NCBI GenBank assembly: GCA_963804865.1 | Contig: CAWDSH010000001.1 | Coordinates: forward strand, 310,001-374,000 | Length of the DNA: 64,000 nucleotides | Source: CAVVEQ01 sp963804865 | GTDB taxonomy: Bacteria > Chloroflexota > Anaerolineae > Anaerolineales > Anaerolineaceae | Direction of reading: 5' to 3' | Shown: one piece after another, positions 46,939-55,047 of the stretch | Layout: each line of letters opens with the position of its first letter | Numbering within the stretch: the stretch's first letter is position 1 | Notes under the pieces: generated by a model | The model's database searches: none | Seen by the model: only the letters and a program-made list of their open reading frames with translations | What the model was told of the DNA's origin: nothing | Program-made: the position numbers and the translations under genes

Positions 46939-47292
46939 TTACCATTTAGGTTCTTCAGTTAATTGATAAGTCGTTTTGCAGAATGGGCAAGTTACCACTG
47001 GTGCACCTGCCACCAATGTCACATCCTTGGGTGCAAGCACTCCACCGCAAGACTTGCATTTCAGCGTGTCCATCGAGACATTACCGGGCATATCGATGTT
47101 GACTGTGATATTTTCTGTATCACCAGCTTTTGGTTTTCTTGATGCCCAGAAAATCAATACAAAACCTATTAATACAGTAACAATTCCAATAATTAAATTG
47201 GCTGGTGCACCTTCAGGACTGAATGAACTCCAAATGAACATGATTCCAAAAAAAAGTAAGATGGCTGCTGCAATATAAGCTATCGTCTTCAT
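46939..47292 (-). CDS. Small membrane protein with C-terminal zinc ribbon
   Basis: 117 residues. Two membrane helices (~4-24 and ~33-50), a short linker, then a zinc-ribbon-like region CKSCGGVL ... CPFCKTTY (two CxxC pairs ~22 residues apart). The ATG has GGAGG seven bases upstream. It is the first gene of the five-gene cassette and lies just 22 bases before the DUF2207-like start. The ribbon should be cytoplasmic. It may be a scaffold or partner of the membrane protein; no enzyme activity is suggested. Confidence 0.78.
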   Translation of the reverse strand: MKTIAYIAAAILLFFGIMFIWSSFSPEGAPANLIIGIVTVLIGFVLIFWASRKPKAGDTENITVNIDMPGNVSMDTLKCKSCGGVLAPKDVTLVAGAPVVTCPFCKTTYQLTEEPKW

Positions 47293-47392
47293 TTGTCATC
47301 CTCCATTGGTAATGATATTAGTGTAACATTGAAATTTACAAGGTGCAATAATCCTAAAAAGTATACGATGTATTATCAATGAAGTTTCTGAA

Positions 47393-47398
47393 TATAAT
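47393..47398 (+). promoter_or_regulatory. -10 box immediately before ligA (possible leaderless mRNA)
   Basis: A perfect TATAAT ends 6 bases before the ligA ATG. No Shine-Dalgarno sequence is visible between it and the ATG. If used, transcription would begin at or next to the start codon. Confidence 0.45.
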
Positions 47399-47404
47399 TG
47401 AATT

Positions 47405-49423
47405 ATGAATGATTATGATGAAATTCAAAAACTTAAACAAGAAATAAATTTTCACATTTATCGATATCATGTATTGGATGATCCAATTATTAGCGATCTG
47501 GAATATGATCGACTGCTAATCCGATTAAAGCAGTTGGAGGACGAACATCCTGAAGCTATTACACCGGATTCACCAACACAAAGGGTGGGGGGGAAAATAT
47601 CTGAAAAATTTAGCAAGATATCCCATCCTGCTCCCATCTTAAGCCTTGCCAATGCGTTTTCAACTGACGAAATCATGGATTGGTTTGAAAGGCTAGATAA
47701 ACTTGATAAACGCGTGGAAAATACGAGTTTTGTGCTCGAACCAAAGATTGATGGATTGACAGTAGTTATCCATTATCAAGATGGAGTCTTGGTCAAAGGA
47801 GCAACTCGTGGAGACGGCATTATTGGTGAGGAGGTTACGCAAAACCTTCGCACCATAAAATCGATACCTTTACGTATCCCAGTCGATTCAAACGGTCCAT
47901 TACCTCCAAAAGTACTTGTTGTCAGGGGAGAAGTATTCATCAATATTAGTGAATTTCATGAATTGAATCAACGGCTGGAAGAAGCTGGTGAAAAGACATA
48001 TCAGAATCCCCGCAATACAGCGGCTGGTTCTTTACGTCAACTCGATCCAAATCTAACTGCATCAAGACCATTAACTATTCTTTGTTATTCAATTGTTTCG
48101 GCTGATGGTCCTGTTCCAAATACACAATGGCAAACGCTTCAGTATTTAGGGTCTTTGGGGTTTCCAATCGCCCCTCAATGTGAAAAAACCGAAAGTATAA
48201 AAAAAGTTATTGATTCCCTTGATCATTGGATGATTCAAAGAGACACCCTTCCTTTTGAGGCAGATGGGGTGGTAATAAAAATTGATGATCTGGATCTTGC
48301 TGCCTCCCTGGGATTTGTAGGAAAAGACCCCCGAGGGGCGATTGCATATAAATTCCCGGCCAGGGAAGTAACAACTAAATTACTTAATATTGGTGTGAAT
48401 GTGGGGAGAACGGGAGTGCTCACACCCACTGCAGAATTGGAAGCTATTGAATTAGGTGGCGTAATTATCCGTCAAGCCACATTACATAATTTTGATTACA
48501 TTAAGGAAAAGGACATCCGGGTAGGTGATCGCGTGCTTTTAAAGCGAGCTGGCGATGTCATCCCCTATGTTATCGGCCCGGTAAAAGAACTGCGAGATGG
48601 ATCTGAGAAGGAATTTCAACCTCCCAAAGACTGTCCAGCGTGTGGACAGGCTGTTGAACATTACGATGATGAGGTAGCCTGGTATTGTGTCAATGCAGCC
48701 TGCCCAGCGCAATTGATTAGGAATATTGAGCATTTTGTTTCTAGGGAGACGATGGATATTGTGGGTCTTGGGATAAAAATCGTTGAACAACTTGTGAATG
48801 AAAAATTGGTGAAAGATGTAGCAGATATTTATCGGTTATCCAAAAACGACCTATTAAATCTTGAGGGATTTGCGGATAAAAAAGCGGATAATTTGATTCA
48901 ATCGATAGAATATTCAAAGAGTCAAAATCTATCCCGATTAATTGCAGCCTTGGGAATCCACGGTGTTGGGGAAGTCGTGGCTTCTGATTTGGCGAAACAT
49001 TATGGGAATTTGAAAGCTTTATCGGAGGCGGATCATGCAAGTTTACGATCCATCGAGGGGATAGGACCAAATATAGCACTAGCAATTGAAGATTGGTTTT
49101 TTCGCCCTAAGAATAAGGAGATACTTGAGAAGCTGCTAGATAAAGGAGTCTGGCCGATAGGAGAAGCGGTTAGCAAGGATAAATTAGGACAATCGTTAGA
49201 TGGCCTTACTTTTGTGGTCACCGGAACTCTACCTAATTTTTCACGTGAAGGTGCGAAAGATTTTATAGAAGCGCATGGGGGAAAAGTGACCGATAGTGTC
49301 AGTAAAGCTACTTCGTATTTGGTGATGGGTGAAAATCCTGGATCAAAACTCGAGAAGGCAAGGTTAAACAATATTCAAATCATTACTGAACAGGAACTTA
49401 GAAACCTGGTGGAGAAAAAATAA
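47405..49423 (+). CDS. ligA: NAD-dependent DNA ligase LigA
   Basis: 672 residues. The adenylation domain has the active-site lysine in LEPKIDGLTV and RGDGIIGEEVT, followed by the OB fold, a four-cysteine zinc finger (CPACGQ ... CVNAACP), helix-hairpin-helix repeats (~490-590) and a C-terminal BRCT domain (LDGLTFVVTGTLPNFSREGAKDFIE). It seals nicks in replication and repair using NAD+. The length is standard. The start codon has no evident ribosome site. The stop codon overlaps the apparent start of the rlmI-like gene. Confidence 0.96.
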   Translation: MNDYDEIQKLKQEINFHIYRYHVLDDPIISDLEYDRLLIRLKQLEDEHPEAITPDSPTQRVGGKISEKFSKISHPAPILSLANAFSTDEIMDWFERLDKLDKRVENTSFVLEPKIDGLTVVIHYQDGVLVKGATRGDGIIGEEVTQNLRTIKSIPLRIPVDSNGPLPPKVLVVRGEVFINISEFHELNQRLEEAGEKTYQNPRNTAAGSLRQLDPNLTASRPLTILCYSIVSADGPVPNTQWQTLQYLGSLGFPIAPQCEKTESIKKVIDSLDHWMIQRDTLPFEADGVVIKIDDLDLAASLGFVGKDPRGAIAYKFPAREVTTKLLNIGVNVGRTGVLTPTAELEAIELGGVIIRQATLHNFDYIKEKDIRVGDRVLLKRAGDVIPYVIGPVKELRDGSEKEFQPPKDCPACGQAVEHYDDEVAWYCVNAACPAQLIRNIEHFVSRETMDIVGLGIKIVEQLVNEKLVKDVADIYRLSKNDLLNLEGFADKKADNLIQSIEYSKSQNLSRLIAALGIHGVGEVVASDLAKHYGNLKALSEADHASLRSIEGIGPNIALAIEDWFFRPKNKEILEKLLDKGVWPIGEAVSKDKLGQSLDGLTFVVTGTLPNFSREGAKDFIEAHGGKVTDSVSKATSYLVMGENPGSKLEKARLNNIQIITEQELRNLVEKK

Positions 49424-50614
49424 ATCACTCTGCAGAGCTTGTCCTAAAACCTGGTCGCGAGAAGTCAGTATTAAGGAAACATCCCTGGATATTTTCAGGG
49501 GCTGTTAATCGTGTTGTAGGAGATGCGGAACCTGGAGGTTTGGTAAAAGTCATTAATCATGAGGGAATTTTTCTTGCATGGGCATCATTTAATCCACTAC
49601 TCTCAAATCCGGGCGCGCATCTGGTCCTGGAAAGAATCAGATGAGATAAACCGTTCTTTTATTGCTTCAAAGATAAAAAAATCCAGAATAAATAGAAATC
49701 AACTTGATGAGTTAAACGACTGTGATAGTTTCAGACTAGTGCATGGCGAATCTGACGGTTTGCCGGGGTTGATCATTGATAAATATGGGTCGTATCTTGT
49801 TATTCAAATACTTTCTGCAGGGATGGAATGTTATCGTAATGATATAGTCGATATTTGCCAGAAAGAATTGGGAGAAATGAATATCTATGAGAGATCCGAT
49901 GTGGATATTCGATCCCTTGAGGGTTTGGAGCCAAGGACTTGTTTATTGTCCGGGGCAGAGCCGCCTAAAGAACTGGTGATTAATGAAAATGGTTTGAAAT
50001 ATTACGTAGATATCAAGCACGGACAGAAAACAGGTTTCTATCTTGACCAGCGGAGAAATAGGAAAACAATACGCAACTTTTCACGTGACCGTGGCGTTTT
50101 AAATTGCTTTTCGTACACAGGGGGATTCACACTTAATGCCCTTATTGGTGGAGCCAGACACGTTTTGTCAATTGAATCTTCTTCAGAAGCGATAGAAATT
50201 GCCAAGAAAAATTGTTTATTGAATCAAATGGAAAGCGGGAATACCGATTGGCTTATCGGAGATGTTTTCTCTGAATTAAGGACGCTTCGCGATAGCCGGC
50301 AATCATTCGATTTGATCGTCCTTGATCCACCAAAATTCGCACCTACCGTGAGTTCTGCTGACAAAGCTGCCAGAGGGTATAAGGATATCAATCTTTTGGC
50401 CTTCAAGCTCTTGAATCCACAAGGTATTCTCTTTACGTTTTCTTGTTCCGGTGGGATCTCACCGGAATTATTTCAAAAAATTGTTGCGGATGCTGCTCTG
50501 GATGCAGGAGTTGAAGCAAGAATAATCGATCGCATGCACCAGGCCGCGGATCATCCTGTAGCTCTTAATTTCCCGGAAGGCTCTTATCTAAAAGGCTTGA
50601 TCTGCTCTATTTAG
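49420..50614 (+). CDS. RlmI-like rRNA methyltransferase, apparently frameshifted and lacking a standard start
   Basis: The main frame (from 49559) gives a class I methyltransferase: GQKTGFYLDQRRNRKTI, VLNCFSYTGGFTLNAL, VLDPPKFAP and FTFSCSGGIS, as in RlmI/RlmL-type 23S rRNA cytosine-5 methyltransferases. Its normal PUA start lies upstream in another frame (LVLKPGREKSVLRKHPWIFSG, FLAWASFNP). Dropping one T near 49598 joins them as NPHSQIRARIW, the family sequence. That upstream frame has no ATG, GTG or TTG. The only plausible start is ATA at 49420, overlapping the ligA stop with GGTGGAG upstream. Either a young pseudogene or sequence errors; the rest is intact. Confidence 0.75.
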
Positions 50615-50645
50615 AAAAGAGAAAGCTGGGGAAATCCCAGCTTTC
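50612..50645 (-). terminator. Terminator of tmRNA
   Basis: Minus strand GAAAGCTGGG, a five-base loop, CCCAGCTTTC and a TCTTTTCT tail, four bases after the tmRNA 3' end. The stem may also stop the converging plus-strand gene. Confidence 0.85.
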
Positions 50646-50648
50646 GTG

Positions 50649-51039
50649 TGGAGATGGCGGGAATCGAACCCGCGTCCGAAAGAATAGATCCTCGAATTTC
50701 TACGAGCGTAGTCGATCTTTAGCTTCACTGATATGCCCAGGATCAACAGAAAAGGCAATCAGCTATCCGTTTGAGCCCAAAAGCCCTCTTTCGCATAAAT
50801 CACGGCATTTCATGCGGCACTCCTGCTTTGTAGCGCCTGTTCCCTCACCGGCAAGAGATCGGGAGGGGCAGACGTGGCCTCTCAAGGAGACCATTGGTGC
50901 TCATTCTGGCTTATGCAGCCAGGGGGAGAGCAGCATATTGAGTGCGGTTGGCACTTAATTTGTGTGCTGGTTTTACGAGTTCGGCACCTCTCGGCTCGCC
51001 ATCCGGGATCAGCCTCCTCCGTCGAAGCCTGTCATCCCC
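50649..51039 (-). ncRNA. ssrA: Transfer-messenger RNA (ssrA)
   Basis: 391 bases. The tRNA-like ends pair as GGGGATG (5') and CATCTCC (3'), with a T arm reading GGGAATCGAACCCG on the opposite strand. The 5' end has the conserved ACAGGCTTCGACGG. The tag-reading frame (50952-50911) gives ANRTQYAALPLAA followed by TAA, a typical degradation tag with a hydrophobic Ala-Ala end. tmRNA rescues stalled ribosomes together with SmpB. CCA is not encoded. Confidence 0.96.
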
Positions 51040-51051
51040 AGACATGTTTTT

Positions 51052-51057
51052 ATTATA
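51052..51057 (-). promoter_or_regulatory. -10 box of tmRNA
   Basis: A perfect TATAAT on the minus strand ends 12 bases before the tmRNA 5' end. A -35 is not obvious; the upstream sequence is very AT-rich. Confidence 0.6.
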
Positions 51058-51108
51058 TCGCAGTCATATATAATAATTATTAGATTCTCATAAAAGCAAT
51101 AGTGGATA

Positions 51109-51182
51109 TGGGCGGAACAGGACTCGAACCTGCGACCCCATCTGTGTAAGAGATGTGCTCTAACCAACTGAGCTACCCGCCC
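51109..51182 (-). tRNA. tRNA-Val (anticodon TAC)
   Basis: Acceptor GGGCGGG/TCCGCCC, D arm with AGCTCAGTTGGTTAGAGC, anticodon stem CATCT/AGATG with loop CTTACAC (anticodon TAC), and T loop TTCGAGT. Discriminator A; CCA is not encoded. Confidence 0.96.
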
Positions 51183-51191
51183 GATGATAAA

Positions 51192-51221
51192 ATTATACCC
51201 TATCGATTGAGAAATCATCAA
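51192..51221 (-). promoter_or_regulatory. Promoter of tRNA-Val
   Basis: Minus strand TTGATG (51221-51216), 18 bases, TATAAT (51197-51192), nine bases before the tRNA. Confidence 0.7.
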
Positions 51222-51250
51222 TTCATCTTTTCTATATACAAGGGAAAATC

Positions 51251-52006
51251 ATGAAATTTATTCGTTTTTCGGAAAAAGACGGACAAACATCATACGGTTG
51301 GATAAAAGATGAGTTGGCAGGCAAGATAATCGGCGATCTTTTTGGAGAATACCGCCGGTTGGAAGCAAGTTTACCGATGAGTAACGTAAAGCTACTTTCT
51401 CCACTTTTACCTGGAAAGATCATCTGTGTTGGTAGGAACTATATAGATCATGCCACCGAACAAGGAGTAGAGGTCCCTGAAATACCCTTGATTTTCCTTA
51501 AACCTCCATCATCTATTATTGGACCCGGGGAGAAAATTGTTTTACCTCCGCAATCTAATCAAGTTGATCATGAAGCTGAATTGGGAGTAGTCATTGGTAA
51601 GAACGGGCGATGGATTTCGATGGAAAATGCTAATAATTACATATTTGGATATACTATCGTCAATGATGTTACCGCAAGGGATTTGCAGCGCCGTGACGGT
51701 CAATGGACAAGGGGAAAGGGATTTGATACTTTTTGCCCCGTTGGTCCTTGGATTGAGACCGAATTCACCCCCGCAGATGCAATAATAACGTGCAAAGTAA
51801 ACGATGAGTTAAGACAGATGGCCTCCATTAGGGAAATGGTGTTTTCGATCCCTCAGATCATTTCCTTCATATCGTCGATCATGACACTTAACCCTGGTGA
51901 TTTGATTTTGACAGGAACGCCGGCGGGAATTGGACCCTTGATAAAAAATGACTTGGTGGAAATAAGCATCGAGGGTATAGGGAGTCTGAGGAATCCAGTC
52001 ATCTAA
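51251..52006 (+). CDS. Fumarylacetoacetate hydrolase family protein
   Basis: 251 residues. The family core GKIICVGRNYIDHATEQG is followed by the metal-binding DHEAELGVVIG and NDVTARDLQRRDGQW, and the closing LILTGTPAGIG. FAH-family enzymes cleave C-C bonds or decarboxylate/hydrate keto acids such as oxaloacetate, acylpyruvates or catechol breakdown products. The short ~50-residue N-terminal domain is typical of the YcgM/HpcE-like subgroup. No pathway genes are adjacent, so the substrate cannot be assigned. Confidence 0.9.
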   Translation: MKFIRFSEKDGQTSYGWIKDELAGKIIGDLFGEYRRLEASLPMSNVKLLSPLLPGKIICVGRNYIDHATEQGVEVPEIPLIFLKPPSSIIGPGEKIVLPPQSNQVDHEAELGVVIGKNGRWISMENANNYIFGYTIVNDVTARDLQRRDGQWTRGKGFDTFCPVGPWIETEFTPADAIITCKVNDELRQMASIREMVFSIPQIISFISSIMTLNPGDLILTGTPAGIGPLIKNDLVEISIEGIGSLRNPVI

Positions 52007-52031
52007 TTAATTAATGTCTAAATAGCTCGCA

Positions 52032-52040
52032 TGGTATAAT
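52032..52040 (+). promoter_or_regulatory. Candidate extended -10 promoter of yebC-ruvC-trmH-ruvA
   Basis: TGGTATAAT lies 50 bases before yebC, identical to the mreB promoter element. No clear -35. Confidence 0.5.
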
Positions 52041-52090
52041 CGGTTTTTATTCCAATTCATCCAGTTAAATAGAGCTTAAGCGAGGTTCAT

Positions 52091-52846
52091 ATGTCTGGTC
52101 ATTCCAAGTGGGCGACCATCAAACGTAAAAAAGGCGCCGCAGATGCAAAACGGGGTCAGGTTTTTACGAGATTAACGCGTGAAATTGTCATGGCTGCACG
52201 CGAAGGAGGAGCGGATACTGAGTCCAACTTCAGGTTGCGATTGGCGATTGAAAAAGCGCGTTCAGAAAATATGCCCAAGGACAATATAGAACGCGCCATG
52301 AAGCGTGGAACCGGTGAGAGCAAGGAAGGGGAAGTTTTTGAGCAGGTCTTTTATGAAGGTTATGGACCTAACGGTGTAGCTATTATGATCGAATGTGTTA
52401 CTGAGAATAAAAACCGAACAGTTGCTGAAGTTAGACATGCCATAACGAGAGCTGGTGGAAATTTGGGGGAATCTGGATCCGTAGCCTGGCAATTCAGAAG
52501 GATTGCGTATTTTGCGATATCAGATAATGGTTCGAATTTTGATAAGATTTTTGAAATTGCCGTGGATGGCGGGGCAGATGATTGCGTAACTGATGGAGAA
52601 ACAATCGAGGTTTTTGCACCCGTTGAACATTTCAAGATCCTGAGTGATAAGCTTCGTGGATCGGGGATTCAGCCAGATGAAGCTGAATTACGGATGATTC
52701 CGAATCAGGAAATGGATCTTTCAATCGAAGATACTTTGCAGGTTCTCCGAACAATAGACACCATTGAGGAATTGGATGATGTGCAGAACATATTCTCCAA
52801 TCTACATATTTCGGATGAGGCAATGGCAGCTTGGGAGGCCGCATAA
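52091..52846 (+). CDS. yebC: YebC/PmpR-family protein
   Basis: 251 residues. The hallmark start is SGHSKWATIKRKKGAADAKRG, followed by FTRLTREIVMAAREGG, NMPKDNIERAMKRGTG and the middle YEGYGPNGVAIMIECVTENKNRTV. The family includes proteins described as transcription regulators and, more recently, as factors that ease ribosome stalling at proline-rich stretches. It is placed next to ruvC and ruvA, a common arrangement. Full family length. Confidence 0.95.
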   Translation: MSGHSKWATIKRKKGAADAKRGQVFTRLTREIVMAAREGGADTESNFRLRLAIEKARSENMPKDNIERAMKRGTGESKEGEVFEQVFYEGYGPNGVAIMIECVTENKNRTVAEVRHAITRAGGNLGESGSVAWQFRRIAYFAISDNGSNFDKIFEIAVDGGADDCVTDGETIEVFAPVEHFKILSDKLRGSGIQPDEAELRMIPNQEMDLSIEDTLQVLRTIDTIEELDDVQNIFSNLHISDEAMAAWEAA

Positions 52847-52852
52847 GACCAA

Positions 52853-53353
52853 ATGTTAGTACTTGGCATTGATCCTGGTACTGCGATCACAGGATTTGGC
52901 TTTATCCGTGAGTCATCAGATGGAAAGCTTGATGCAATTGATTACGGGGTCATAGAAACCGCTTCCAAGCTTTCACCCGGCGAGCGATTATTGGAACTAT
53001 ATCGAGCGCTGAATAAGACAATTTCTCTCCACAAGCCTGAATGCGGCGCTGTGGAGAAGCTTTTTTTTCAAAAGAATGTAACAACTGCCTTATCTGTTGG
53101 ACAGGCACGAGGAGTGGCCATTCTGGCACTGGCTGAAGTGGGCATTCCGATTTTCGAATATACACCAATGGAAGTAAAGCTGGCTGTAAGTGGATATGGA
53201 TCTGCACAGAAGGAGCAGGTGCAAACCATGGTAAAAGCGTTACTTTCCCTGGAAGAAATCCCAGAACCTGACGATGCTGCTGATGCCTTGGCGATCGCCA
53301 TTTGCCACATCCATAATCAAAAATTCAAGCAAATATTGTCTCAAAATCAATAA
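52853..53353 (+). CDS. ruvC: Holliday junction resolvase RuvC
   Basis: 166 residues. The acidic catalytic residues are D7 (LGIDPGT), E68 (GAVEKLFF) and D141/D144 (PDDAADALA), the standard RuvC set that binds Mg and cuts Holliday junctions. It follows yebC by 6 bases and overlaps the trmH-like gene by one base. ruvA comes after that gene; ruvB is not in this window. Confidence 0.95.
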   Translation: MLVLGIDPGTAITGFGFIRESSDGKLDAIDYGVIETASKLSPGERLLELYRALNKTISLHKPECGAVEKLFFQKNVTTALSVGQARGVAILALAEVGIPIFEYTPMEVKLAVSGYGSAQKEQVQTMVKALLSLEEIPEPDDAADALAIAICHIHNQKFKQILSQNQ

Positions 53354-54159
53354 TGATCACAAGCACCTCGAATTCACACATAAAGTCAATAAGGAAGCTT
53401 CGAGAGCGCAAGGAACGAGAAGAAACTGGTCTTTTTTATGCTGAAGGTCTACGTCTGGTGGGAGAAGCTTTTCAATTGGATTGGGAGATTGATGAGATCC
53501 TATTTTCTAATGATTTGCTGATCAGTGAGTTTGGCAAAGAACTTGTGCAGCAGGCAAATAGAAGAGGTATTCGTATAGTCGAATTAAGCCCCGAAGTATT
53601 CGGATATTTATCCAGCAAGGATGGTCCTCAGGGGATAGCAATTATTGCCAGGCAACGGACATTTGATATTGATAGCATCTCAGATAGACAGGGATTATGG
53701 GTAGGTTTGGAAGCGATCCAAGATGCAGGAAATCTTGGAACCATAATCAGGACTGCGGATGGTGCTGGAGCGCAAGGAATAATATTATTAAATCATTGCA
53801 TTGATCCCTTTGATCCCGCGGTCGTTCGGGCCAGTATGGGAGCGATTTTTTCGCAGAAAGTTGTATTGACCACCACAGATAGTTTTATTTCTTGGGCGAA
53901 TAATTACCAAGGACTCATCATTGGCACATCGGATAATGCAAATACCTATTACCGCGATAGGCAATATAAAAAAGCAATGATCCTGATGATGGGGAGTGAG
54001 CAAAAAGGATTAAGCAAAGAACTTCAAAAAATCTGTAAAATGGTTTCAATTCCTATGGTTGGAAGAAGTGATTCCTTGAATATTTCTATTGCTACTGGTG
54101 TGTTACTATATGAAATATATGATCAAGTACATAGGAATTCAAAAGAAGGAATGAATTAA
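53353..54159 (+). CDS. TrmH/SpoU-family RNA 2'-O-methyltransferase
   Basis: 268 residues. An N-terminal substrate-binding domain (KLRERKEREETGLFYAEG) is followed by a SPOUT knot domain with EAIQDAGNLGTIIRTADGAGA, VRASMGAIF, LMMGSEQKGLS and SIPMVGRSDSLNISIATGVLLYE. It probably methylates a ribose in 23S rRNA (RlmB-like) or tRNA. Its place between ruvC and ruvA is unusual in function, but single-base overlaps on both sides (53353, 54159) show it is part of the same operon. Confidence 0.92.
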   Translation: MITSTSNSHIKSIRKLRERKEREETGLFYAEGLRLVGEAFQLDWEIDEILFSNDLLISEFGKELVQQANRRGIRIVELSPEVFGYLSSKDGPQGIAIIARQRTFDIDSISDRQGLWVGLEAIQDAGNLGTIIRTADGAGAQGIILLNHCIDPFDPAVVRASMGAIFSQKVVLTTTDSFISWANNYQGLIIGTSDNANTYYRDRQYKKAMILMMGSEQKGLSKELQKICKMVSIPMVGRSDSLNISIATGVLLYEIYDQVHRNSKEGMN

Positions 54160-54737
54160 TGATCTCCTCAATTCATGGACAGATAATCAAAGTTGGTTCC
54201 GATCACTTCATTATTGACATCGGAGGAATCGGATTTAAAGTTAATGTAACCCAACAATCACGATCGAAATTCACCTCAGACGATAAAATCTTTCTTCATA
54301 CGTACCTGGTCGTAAGGGAAGAAGTATTAGCATTATATGGATTTGAAAGCGAGGACGAGAGAGAGATCTTTATCTTATTGATTGGTGTGAGTGGTGTAGG
54401 GCCTCGTACAGCTCTTTCTTTGCTCTCATCATTATCAGTGGATGTCATCAGGAGAGCAGTGATAAGCGAACAACCAAATATGTTCAATAAAGTTCCTGGA
54501 GTGGGGAATAAGACCGCACAAAAAATAGTTCTTTACCTGCAGGGTAAAGTGGCGCAAGATGCATCTGCCATGGAGGCATTGCGTTATATGGATGTCGATA
54601 CCGAAGTTCAGGAAGCTCTCGTTTCTCTTGGATATTCGGTTATTGAAGCTCAAGCCGCAATCCAATCTTTTCCAAAAGATGCGCCAAAAGATCTGGAGTC
54701 CAGATTGAAATTAGCACTCCAATATTTTTCAACCTGA
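54159..54737 (+). CDS. ruvA: Holliday junction branch-migration protein RuvA
   Basis: 192 residues. N-terminal OB fold (MISSIHGQIIKVGSDHFIIDIGGIGFKV), tandem helix-hairpin-helix motifs (LIGVSGVGPRTALSLLS and FNKVPGVGNKTAQKIVLYL), and a C-terminal domain III (VQEALVSLGYSVIEAQAAI) that contacts RuvB. RuvA holds the Holliday junction while RuvB drives migration. It overlaps the preceding methyltransferase by one base and ends the operon. ruvB must be elsewhere. Confidence 0.95.
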   Translation: MISSIHGQIIKVGSDHFIIDIGGIGFKVNVTQQSRSKFTSDDKIFLHTYLVVREEVLALYGFESEDEREIFILLIGVSGVGPRTALSLLSSLSVDVIRRAVISEQPNMFNKVPGVGNKTAQKIVLYLQGKVAQDASAMEALRYMDVDTEVQEALVSLGYSVIEAQAAIQSFPKDAPKDLESRLKLALQYFST

Positions 54738-55047
54738 ACTTCAATTCTTCCTCAATTACCTTACTTTCTAAAAATTATATTAACATCACCGAACTTTAAA
54801 TATTGAATTATTTGGCTAAGTAACCATTTATTTTTGACAGGGTACATTCTGTTCATATTGGAATTTCCGAATTTCGATTTTTCAGTACCTAAAGAGGAGA
54901 TAATTAATGACCTTGTCCGAGCATTCGCAATTTTCAGACATGTTACAATATCAAGTCAGAAAAGTCGAATAGAATTGACTATTATGGAAATCGAAGTTGA
55001 GTTTACTGAGAATTCTTATAAAAAATGAAAAATAAACATAGGTCATT
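54738..55047 (+). promoter_or_regulatory. Non-coding or leader region upstream of the second MreB gene
   Basis: 310 bases, very AT-rich. A perfect -35-like TTGACA is at 54834-54839 but the -10 at usual spacing is weak. A strong GAGGAG at 54894-54899 precedes a 21-codon ORF (54907-54972). An overlapping 64-codon frame from TTG 54834 also ends at 55028. No strong terminator for ruvA is visible. It may be a transcribed leader; I cannot support a definite gene. Confidence 0.35.
54907..54972 (+). CDS. Possible 21-codon leader ORF
   Basis: The ATG is preceded by GAGGAG at 7 bases, one of the best ribosome sites in the window. The peptide starts MTLSEHSQFSDML and ends at TAG 54970. No known family; 75 bases before the MreB-like start. 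It may be a leader peptide or chance. Confidence 0.2.
   Translation: MTLSEHSQFSDMLQYQVRKVE

Noticed and set aside
50874..51083. ORF on the plus strand inside the tmRNA
   Set aside because: Lies antisense to a clearly structured tmRNA with tag frame; no coding features.
54834..55028. 64-codon ORF before the MreB-like gene
   Set aside because: TTG start lies on a -35-like box, has no ribosome site and overlaps a better-initiated 21-codon frame; no family resemblance.
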